From NCBI GenBank assembly GCA_036505615.1, contig DASXTB010000287.1, forward strand, positions 1 to 11,344: a DNA stretch of 11,344 nt, read 5' to 3'. The notes under the pieces are model-generated. The model saw only the letters and a program-made list of their open reading frames with translations, was not told the origin of the DNA and did not search any database. Every line of letters begins with the position of its first letter. The stretch's first letter is position 1. The DNA is from DASXTB01 sp036505615 (lineage in GTDB: Bacteria; Acidobacteriota; UBA6911; JACQSX01). This document shows positions 6,423 through 11,344 of this stretch, piece by piece. The position numbers were made by a program, and so were the translations under genes.

Positions 6423-7226
6423 TCACTGTGCTTCTACAGGCAAATTAACGAACTGGCCCTCTGGAAAGAAGACATTCAGGGCACCTACTGCGATTGGAAT
6501 GTCGCTGGTGATCCTGAGTGTGCCTACGCGAAAATCTTCGGGGAGCTGGCAATTGGTTACGAGTTCGTCCAGGAATTTGCTGATTCGGGTGTGTGGCGGG
6601 ATGCTCAGCGCCCTTTGACAAACCAAGCCTTTAGTGTTTGGGCCGATTGTCTCCAGTTTAAGAGTCAGGGTCGCCGTTTCACTCTCCGAAGGATTTACGA
6701 TCGCATACGCACTTCTATTGTCCGTGGTACTAATCACGGGGGCGAGAAATTCCTTTGCAGGCGCCACTGCAGGGATGGATGTAGCGCTTACAATTCTGTT
6801 TCCAGCCGCACTTCTTTCCTGGAGAAGCAGTTCTAAGTCAATCCGGGCTGGCGGAGAGTTAAGAACGGTAAACTGAATCCAGCCACTCTCTAACGGCGGA
6901 TTGAAAAGTACAGGACAAATACGAAACGACCAGAAGAGTGGAATCCCTGGTACCCCTGTGAAATCGCCCGCAGCACTCGACGCGGCGAGAAGACAGGCGA
7001 CATTTAACGGACCGCCGTTATTGTCGCGCCCCCGCCTACTGACCTCACCGGGAGAGTCGGTGGTCAAAAAGTGCATAGTGGACTGGAAGAACCGATTGGA
7101 GTCCAACTGACCATTCACTACAATCGGAAGAATCAGCTCCTGTTTAGGGATGATGGTCTGGGCTCTGACGGAAACCAGGGGAGTGGCCCACATCAGAAAC
7201 ATCACAGCAAATCCTCGGAGTTGCAT
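6423..7226 (-). CDS. Secreted protein of unknown function, acidobacterial NPS-repeat style
   Basis: I do not recognise a named function. Starting at the ATG 7224-7226 gives 267 residues; the reading frame also opens upstream at a GTG (7245-7247), but a strong GGGAGGT Shine-Dalgarno lies 4 nt before the ATG, and from there the protein begins with a clean signal peptide (1-22, MQLRGFAVMFLMWATPLVSV then RA, likely cleaved before Q23). The rest is soluble and beta-rich in look. The C-terminal part (about 161-267) shows YAIVNPSESETATLTLKLE, KFLDEL and VGTLRITSDIPIAVGALN, a pattern I know from secreted acidobacterial proteins with 'lai.NPs..aa.vtl.l' domains. Four cysteines (78, 104, 203, 226) may form disulfides after export. 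It stands alone on its strand, flanked on both sides by repeat elements. Confidence 0.75.
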   Translation of the reverse strand: MQLRGFAVMFLMWATPLVSVRAQTIIPKQELILPIVVNGQLDSNRFFQSTMHFLTTDSPGEVSRRGRDNNGGPLNVACLLAASSAAGDFTGVPGIPLFWSFRICPVLFNPPLESGWIQFTVLNSPPARIDLELLLQERSAAGNRIVSATSIPAVAPAKEFLAPVISTTDNRSAYAIVNPSESETATLTLKLETIGPNTKGLVCQRALSIPPHTRISKFLDELVTNCQLPEDFRVGTLRITSDIPIAVGALNVFFPEGQFVNLPVEAQ

Positions 7227-7230
7227 AGCT

Positions 7231-7237
7231 ACCTCCC
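7231..7237 (-). promoter_or_regulatory. Shine-Dalgarno deciding the start of the secreted-protein gene
   Basis: On the minus strand this reads GGGAGGT, followed by AGCT and then ATG at 7226-7224. It makes the upstream GTG start at 7247 unlikely, since that would place seven extra residues before a good signal peptide. Confidence 0.75.
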
Positions 7238-7388
7238 GATCAGCCACACCCTTCTTTTGGCTAGTCGAACTCTAGGGATGCCTCTCCACTAAAAAAGTCG
7301 CATTGCGAAGTTTGCACGCCTGCGGACTGGGAGTATTCCGACTGCTGGACTGACAGCTAGCGAGTCGCAGCCTTATACCGGTCTTGGC

Positions 7389-7544
7389 GTTCACGATCAC
7401 GCGCACGACCACGTCAACAACCACGCTTGACGTCGGATGATGCGGTTTACGGTCTTAAGACGTACACGTTGACTTGTTCCTGGTCGATATCGTGTTCGCA
7501 GGCGTGGACGTGAACGTGCACGTGGCCGTGATCGGCTTTTTTTT
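7389..7544 (+). repeat. Hexamer-array inverted-repeat element, copy 2
   Basis: The first arm 7389-7424 is GTTCAC, GATCAC, GCGCAC, GACCAC, GTCAAC, AACCAC. The second arm 7504-7533 is GTGGAC, GTGAAC, GTGCAC, GTGGCC, GTGATC, and a weaker in-phase run of seven more GNNNNC-like hexamers extends back to 7462. The arms pair well (GGCGTTCACG against the complement of CGTGATCGGC, and so on inward). The spacer holds the perfect palindrome GTCTTAAGAC (7452-7461). The second arm starts CAGGCGTGG, ends CGTGATCGGC and runs into eight T (7537-7544). It is the same element as 4849-5060 in opposite genomic orientation, with fewer clear hexamers. It sits in the 454-bp gap 7227-7680; I see nothing else definite in that gap. 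Confidence 0.8.
7524..7544 (+). terminator. Terminator-like stem plus T8 at the end of hexamer array 2
   Basis: GGCCG (7524-7528), a TGAT loop and CGGCT (7533-7537, with one G-U pair) form a short stem directly followed by T (7537-7544). No protein gene on the plus strand lies immediately upstream, so the only transcript it could end is one made from the array itself or read-through from further left. The local stem is short; the long arm-arm stem would be an alternative fold. Confidence 0.4.
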
Positions 7545-7680
7545 AGTTGTGGCACTGACACTGTAGAAACAAGATCGTTATCGGCCGTTTGATTGCGGTC
7601 ATAGAACTGCGCCGCTCCGTGGTGGTTATTTTTTCTCTATCGGAGCAGAGATTCGAAGAAGAATGTAGTAATCTAGGCCC

Positions 7681-8820
7681 ATGCCAAACTTTGACATTGC
7701 CGTGGTCGGCGGAGGGATCATCGGTTGTTCCCTCGCGCTGGAGCTGGCAATGCGCGGCAAGAAGGTTTGCCTGCTGGAGCAAAATGAGTGCGGGCAGGAA
7801 GCCTCCTGGGCGGCGGCCGGAATGCTCACACCGCAGAGCGAAGCGGAAGGACCGGGTGCGCTTTTTGACTGGATGTGCGCCAGCCGCGACATGTACCCGC
7901 AATGGTGCCAGCAAATCCAGAGATTGAGCCGGCGAGACCCGCGCTTTCAGCGCAGCGGTCGCCTTTCACTGATAGCTTCGGATTTGGAATCCCAGCGCAG
8001 GGCGGATCTCCTGCTGCACTGGCAGTCAGAACGCGGCCTGGAGGTCGAAAGATTCTCTGCAGCTCGTGTCGCCCAATTGGAGCCGGCGCTGAAAGTGCCT
8101 CACACCGGCGCGCTCTATTTCCCTGAAGACCACCAGGTAGATAACCGGGCTTTAATGCGGGCGCTCGTAGGCGCGTGCGCGCAGGTGGGAGTTTCAATCT
8201 TCTGCCATCACCCGGTGCACGCTATTTCCGTCAATGCTTCTGTTTCCATCGCCGCCGGAAACCAAACCTTCCATACCGAACAAGCCGCCATCACTACGGG
8301 AGCCTGGACTCAGCGGTGGCAGGAAACGTTCAAGTGTGCTTTACCTGTCTTTCCTGCAAAAGGCGAGGTGATTGCGCTGAAGAACTTCCCACTGGTGTCC
8401 GGGCACATAGTTGAAGGGAACAGCGTGTACGCCGTGCCGCGAGACACTGACTTGGTACTGATCGGCAGCACAGTGGAGTTCGGAGATTTCGACAGCAGCC
8501 CGACGGCAGGAGGGACGGCATTCTTACTGCAGCATGCTCTCGATTTGTTTCCCAAAGCATCGCGCGCAACGATCGTCTCCAATTGGGGCGGATTGCGACC
8601 CTGCACGCCTGACCAGCTCCCGATAATGGGCTCGGTCCCCTCTTTTCCTCAGGTGTGGGTTGCTTCAGGCCACTTTAGGAACGGCATCTTGCTCGCTCCG
8701 ATCACTGCCCGCTGCTTGGCCGACGGAATGTTGGGACGGACTTCTGAACTCCCCATGGAGGCTTTCTCGCTGCACCGTTTTCAACACGACCATGAAAAAC
8801 AATCAGTTGGAACAGTTTAA
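7681..8820 (+). CDS. thiO: Glycine oxidase ThiO-like FAD-dependent amine oxidase
   Basis: Flavoenzyme of the DAO family that oxidises glycine to iminoacetate/glyoxylate for thiazole synthesis in thiamine formation. The 379-residue protein begins with the FAD-binding Rossmann motif VVGGGIIGCSLALELA (8-23), with E33 ending the second strand, then SWAAAGMLTP (42-51). The C-terminal half has IGSTVE (261-266), WGGLRPCTPDQLPIMG (302-317) and SGHFRNGILLAP (329-340), all strongly ThiO-like. Tyr250, Arg306 and Arg333 correspond by a constant offset to residues I recall as the substrate site of the Bacillus enzyme (Tyr246, Arg302, Arg329). Length is right. No thiS, thiG, thiE or thiamine riboswitch is seen nearby, so a thiamine role is inferred from family only; another small amine could be the substrate. 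It overlaps the next gene by 29 nt. Confidence 0.88.
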   Translation: MPNFDIAVVGGGIIGCSLALELAMRGKKVCLLEQNECGQEASWAAAGMLTPQSEAEGPGALFDWMCASRDMYPQWCQQIQRLSRRDPRFQRSGRLSLIASDLESQRRADLLLHWQSERGLEVERFSAARVAQLEPALKVPHTGALYFPEDHQVDNRALMRALVGACAQVGVSIFCHHPVHAISVNASVSIAAGNQTFHTEQAAITTGAWTQRWQETFKCALPVFPAKGEVIALKNFPLVSGHIVEGNSVYAVPRDTDLVLIGSTVEFGDFDSSPTAGGTAFLLQHALDLFPKASRATIVSNWGGLRPCTPDQLPIMGSVPSFPQVWVASGHFRNGILLAPITARCLADGMLGRTSELPMEAFSLHRFQHDHEKQSVGTV

Positions 8821-9559
8821 AGAGCTGGTAAAACAGGATCCTACCGATGACCTCTCCTGGTACGGATTAGGGTCGCAATATTTGCAGGTGCAGCGCTTCG
8901 CTGAGGCGGCCGACGCCTTTCATAAGGTCGTGGAACTGAAACCGGACCACTCCGCTGCATATCGTCATTGGGGATATGCCCTGTTTCGAGCAGGCGATTT
9001 CACGGCTGCTCGATCAGCCTTCGAAGCGGGAATTCCCGTCGCTGAGAAGAAGGGAGACATGCAGGCCGCAAAGGAAATGGAGGCGCTGCTGAAGAAGCTC
9101 AGCAAACAAATCAAGTCCGTTGATTCAATTATAAAGGAAGGGGTCGCGATTGTATCCTTTCTACCAGGCGAAAAGTCCTTCATTCTCAAGCAAGCAGGTA
9201 TCGAATACAGCCGCCCTCAGAACCTGCAGTTCCGCGAGAGTTGGGAAAACTGGAAGACGGTATGCGGCGCCATCGACGGCCTAATCAGTCAGGGCTATCT
9301 CCAGTTTCTAATCGACCTGTCTTTTCTTCCTTACATTGACAGCAGCGGCTTGGGAGAAGTAATCCGACGGCACACTCGAGTGCGGCAGAGGGGGGGAGAG
9401 CTCAAGTTGTTGAACCCATCCGAACGCCTTCAAAAGCTGTTGCGGCGCACCAAGCTCGACACGGTGTTGGAAGTTTTCCAATCTGAGGAGGAAGCAATTC
9501 GGAGCTTCAAGCCGAGTGCTTCCAAACATCCAGATACAAAGTCGCAAGATGGCATTTGA
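8792..9559 (+). CDS. TPR-STAS domain fusion protein (anti-sigma-factor antagonist type)
   Basis: A 255-residue cytoplasmic protein joining tetratricopeptide repeats to a STAS domain. Residues about 18-95 form two to three TPRs (WYGLGSQYLQVQRFAEAADA, then AYRHWGYALFRAGDFTAARS), a Lys-rich helix follows (about 92-112), and a STAS domain spans about 115-240. The STAS core FLIDLSFLPYIDSSGLGEV (172-190) keeps the DSSGLG motif; Ser184 lines up with the serine that anti-sigma kinases phosphorylate in SpoIIAA. The likely role is a partner-switch regulator, with the TPR part recruiting a protein partner (inference). The frame is open upstream to an ATG at 8660 inside thiO, but those 44 residues are thiO read in another frame; MKNNQLEQF at 8792 is the natural start. 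It overlaps the thiO end by 29 nt, so the two are likely co-translated. No kinase or sigma factor is seen nearby. Confidence 0.82.
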   Translation: MKNNQLEQFKELVKQDPTDDLSWYGLGSQYLQVQRFAEAADAFHKVVELKPDHSAAYRHWGYALFRAGDFTAARSAFEAGIPVAEKKGDMQAAKEMEALLKKLSKQIKSVDSIIKEGVAIVSFLPGEKSFILKQAGIEYSRPQNLQFRESWENWKTVCGAIDGLISQGYLQFLIDLSFLPYIDSSGLGEVIRRHTRVRQRGGELKLLNPSERLQKLLRRTKLDTVLEVFQSEEEAIRSFKPSASKHPDTKSQDGI

Positions 9560-9576
9560 GCTGCAAAGTGCCAGGC

Positions 9577-9653
9577 CATCGGTCATCAGTCATCGGTCAT
9601 CAGTCATCAGTCATCGGTCATCAGTCATCTGTCATCGGCCATCAGTGATCGGA
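9577..9653. repeat. 7-bp tandem array, CATCRGT x 10-11
   Basis: Ten consecutive heptamers run from 9577 to 9646: CATCGGT, CATCAGT, CATCGGT, CATCAGT, CATCAGT, CATCGGT, CATCAGT, CATCTGT, CATCGGC, CATCAGT, followed by a decayed GATCGGA (9647-9653). It begins 17 nt after the stop of the TPR-STAS gene. Heptamer repeats are known in several bacterial groups as intergenic simple repeats of unknown function. Unit number should vary between strains. Confidence 0.92.
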
Positions 9654-9730
9654 TTAGAAAATCTTGCTAAAAACCCAACATTCTGTGCAATGAACGTGAA
9701 CCGCTGAACCCGCAGCCAAGAATGTAAGAG

Positions 9731-9866
9731 GCCGGCGGTAAAACCCGAAGGGTTTACAGAGTATAGCCGGCGGCTAAGCCCGCGCTTTTTTGCGGTTGTC
9801 GCCGCCGGTTGGTCACCTCGCTTACGGTCGAAGGCGGAATGAATTCGCCTACAGATCCCGCCGGCG
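9731..9866. repeat. Cluster of GCCGGCGG-type short palindromic repeats
   Basis: GCCGGCGG occurs at 9731-9738 and 9766-9773. Complementary or near-palindromic forms occur at about 9801-9808 (GCCGCCGG) and 9859-9866 (CGCCGGCG). A clean AAACCC-GAA-GGGTTT hairpin lies at 9741-9755, and GGCGGAATGAATTCGCC at 9833-9849 is a bulged palindrome followed by TACAG. These are typical of the palindromic intergenic repeats of acidobacterial-type genomes. They occupy most of the 457-bp gap 9560-10016. I see no gene in that gap. Confidence 0.7.
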
Positions 9867-9961
9867 ATAATGAAATTGAAATACTCCAGCCGTGATGCCA
9901 TTTCGCACATGGCTTATTTTCCCGAACTGCGCGAGATGATCGCGTGCGAAGTGATTAATTA

Positions 9962-9976
9962 TGGGGTCTGTCCCCA
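9962..9976. repeat. TGGGG-TCTGT-CCCCA short palindrome
   Basis: A 5-bp stem with a 5-nt loop, 40 nt upstream of the zinc-ribbon gene start. The GGGGTCTGTCCCC string recurs between genes in many bacterial genomes as far as I remember, sometimes near REP-type transposases, but no transposase is present here. It could be a remnant repeat or an operator-like site. Confidence 0.5.
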
Positions 9977-10016
9977 GATTTCAACTTATGTTATAAAAGT
10001 GACAGGAAAAAGAGCG

Positions 10017-10244
10017 ATGCCAATATTTGAATTTGTATGCGCAGACTGCGGGATGCGTTTTGAAAAAATCCTGCGCCGGGCCGAAGAAGCTGCCGATTGC
10101 GCCCATTGCCACTCCCGGAACGTGACCCGCCAGATCTCGACATTTGCCGTGAAGTCATCTTCTGAAACGCGGCTGAATGCAGGTGATGAAAGCGGACCAT
10201 GCCCCTGTGGCGCCCCACAGCGCGGCATGTGCTCTATGAACTAA
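10017..10244 (+). CDS. FmdB-family zinc-ribbon protein
   Basis: A 75-residue putative regulatory protein of the FmdB/CxxC_CxxC_SSSS type. It begins MPIFEFVCADCGMRFEKI (1-18), the classic opening of the family, and carries two CxxC pairs (C8/C11 and C28/C31) that should bind one zinc ion. STFAVKSSS (41-49) matches the family's following segment, and the tail has extra cysteines (C62, C64, C72) in CPCG and MCS. The frame is open back to an ATG at 9870, but that part overlaps palindromic repeats and lacks family similarity, so I start at 10017, with only a weak purine-rich stretch (AGGAAAAAGAG) upstream. The original FmdB was linked to formamidase expression; the general function is unknown. It converges with the glycosyltransferase gene across 72 nt. 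Confidence 0.85.
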   Translation: MPIFEFVCADCGMRFEKILRRAEEAADCAHCHSRNVTRQISTFAVKSSSETRLNAGDESGPCPCGAPQRGMCSMN

Positions 10245-10316
10245 CTGCGAGGCAGCGGATCTGTCCTGGGTAGGCGGATCTGCTCCTTGATTCTGCGCAG
10301 AGTTTCAAGTCAATCC

Positions 10317-11324
10317 TTACGAATCGCTTGCCTTGGTGGATACGCTTTTCTTGCTGGAAATCACCTTTTCTATAGAGTAAACCGTTTTTCCCTGAGACTC
10401 AAAATAAGTCCGGCTCATAAGTTCCGCCACCAGCCCCGACGAGATCAACTGCAGGCCTGCCAGAAAAAGTGCCACAGCAAAAATCATCAGCGGTCCGTGC
10501 TTGTCAAACAGATCGGTGCGATATATCGCCTTCTGCGCCACCAGCCAAAAGGCAATCACCAATCCTGCCGACATACTCAGCAGCCCGATGGGACCAAAAA
10601 AATGAAGCGGGCGGGTGACGTACTTGAGCAAGAAACGAATAGTCAACAGATCGAACAAAACACGGATCGTTCGTGACAGACCGTAGTGAGAGCGCCCTCC
10701 GGGCCGAATCACGTTGCGAATGGGCACTTCAACTATCGTGGCGCCGTTCCAGGAAGCAAGCGCCGGGATGAACCGGTGCATCTCCCCATAAAGCCGGATT
10801 TGCTTGATCGTGTCCCTGCGGTAAACCTTGAAAGTCGTGCCGAAGTCATGAATGTTTATCCCGGACAGTTTCGACATCAACCAGTTGGCGATGCGTGAAG
10901 GGAGCCGCCGCAGCAGATAATTGTCCACCCTGTTCTTGCGCCAGCCGCTGACAATGTCGCAACCTGTATCTTCGAACGTTGTCAGCAACATGGGGATCTC
11001 TCCCGGGTCGTGTTGCAAATCCCCGTCCATGGAAATAATCACGTCTCCGGAAGCGTAATCGAAGCCGGCGGCCAGAGCGGCCGTCTGCCCGTAATTCCGC
11101 TTCAGACGGATCACCGTCACTCTTGGATCCGCTTGCGCCAACTCGGACAAAATGTGCCGCGTTCCATCCGTGCTGTGATCGTCAATGAAGATGAACTCGA
11201 CAGGCTCGAATCTCTTAGTCATTACCCGTGACAGCATGTCATACAGTTCCCGTACGCTTTCCTGTTCGTTATGCAGCGGCACAACTACCGAGTACTTAGG
11301 CTGCTCAGTTTCGTCTTCAAACAT
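10317..11324 (-). CDS. Family 2 glycosyltransferase, polyprenyl-phosphate sugar transferase type, with two C-terminal membrane helices
   Basis: Likely transfers a sugar from a nucleotide donor to undecaprenyl phosphate at the cytoplasmic face of the inner membrane, as in the GtrB/ArnC/DPM1-like group. The 335-residue protein starts with a GT-A domain: YSVVVPLHNEQESV (11-24), FIDDHSTDGT (46-55), RNYGQTAALAAGFDYASGD (76-94) and the DxD motif SMDGDLQHDP (98-107, D100 and D102 binding metal and nucleotide). DFGTTFKVYRR (160-170) and RPGGRSHYGLSRTIRVLFD (207-225) are typical acceptor-side motifs. Two membrane helices follow at about 240-263 and 278-300, then a basic tail. Start ATG 11322-11324 has a GGTGA stretch upstream. 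The sugar cannot be read from sequence; glucose, mannose or aminoarabinose-type donors are all possible. No flippase is visible within the window. Confidence 0.9.
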   Translation of the reverse strand: MFEDETEQPKYSVVVPLHNEQESVRELYDMLSRVMTKRFEPVEFIFIDDHSTDGTRHILSELAQADPRVTVIRLKRNYGQTAALAAGFDYASGDVIISMDGDLQHDPGEIPMLLTTFEDTGCDIVSGWRKNRVDNYLLRRLPSRIANWLMSKLSGINIHDFGTTFKVYRRDTIKQIRLYGEMHRFIPALASWNGATIVEVPIRNVIRPGGRSHYGLSRTIRVLFDLLTIRFLLKYVTRPLHFFGPIGLLSMSAGLVIAFWLVAQKAIYRTDLFDKHGPLMIFAVALFLAGLQLISSGLVAELMSRTYFESQGKTVYSIEKVISSKKSVSTKASDS

Positions 11325-11344
11325 GGCTTCACCCTACTGTCTTC

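Noticed and set aside
7293..7430. Open frame through the first arm of hexamer array 2, ending in VHDHAHDHVNNHA.
   Set aside because: It has no ATG, GTG or TTG start codon between the upstream stop at 7290-7292 and the array.
8660..8791. Upstream ATG extending the TPR-STAS protein by 44 residues.
   Set aside because: The extension is the thiO 3' coding region in another frame and has no TPR similarity; the ATG at 8792 gives the standard short overlap.
9577..9653. CRISPR array.
   Set aside because: The units are 7 bp and directly adjacent, with no spacers and no cas genes.
9870..10016. Upstream start extending the zinc-ribbon protein by 49 residues.
   Set aside because: FmdB-type proteins begin with MPIYEY-like sequence, which matches the ATG at 10017. 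The extension crosses the GGGGTCTGTCCCC palindrome.

Overview
The window looks like a chromosomal segment of a Gram-negative bacterium, most likely an acidobacterium. The LpxA and TonB genes imply an outer membrane with lipid A. The acidobacterial placement is an inference from two things: the dense intergenic palindromes of the AGGCCGCT...AGCGGCCT and CCCCGGCCT...AGGCCGGGG type, and a secreted protein of a style common in that group. There is no rRNA, tRNA, phage gene, transposase or CRISPR array that I can see.

Layout. Bases 1-2611 (minus strand) hold a 5-oxoprolinase operon, pxpB-pxpA-pxpC, reading leftwards. pxpC runs off the left edge. A 32-bp perfect inverted repeat lies between pxpB and pxpA. 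A short divergent promoter region (about 2612-2659) separates it from rmuC and lpxA (plus strand), which are 1 nt apart. Then come tonB (plus), a secreted protein (minus), thiO and an overlapping TPR-STAS gene (plus), a small FmdB-type zinc-ribbon gene (plus), and a polyprenyl-phosphate-type glycosyltransferase with two C-terminal membrane segments (minus, convergent with the zinc-ribbon gene).

The genes are ordinary housekeeping or envelope functions: pyroglutamate recycling, DNA-recombination limitation, lipid A synthesis, energised outer-membrane transport, glycine/amine oxidation, and glycan-lipid synthesis. The unusual content lies between them. Each of the four intergenic stretches longer than 400 bp carries a different structured repeat. 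Two of them (4849-5060 and 7389-7544) hold copies, in opposite orientations, of one element: an arm of degenerate CACGNN hexamers, a spacer with a small hairpin, a complementary arm of GTGNNC hexamers starting at CAGGCGTGG and ending at CGTGATCGG, then seven or eight T. The conserved orientation, variable hexamer number and oligo-T end suggest a mobile repeat or a structured non-coding RNA with its own terminator; this is the best candidate for an undescribed element here. A second striking structure is 6072-6358, a mirror-symmetric cluster of about eight hairpins whose outer arms (about 57 bp) are near-perfect inverted copies. The last stretch (9560-10016) has a 7-bp tandem array followed by GCCGGCGG-type palindromes and a GGGG-TCTGT-CCCC motif.

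Limits: all family calls rest on motifs read by eye. No database search, fold calculation or expression data were available.
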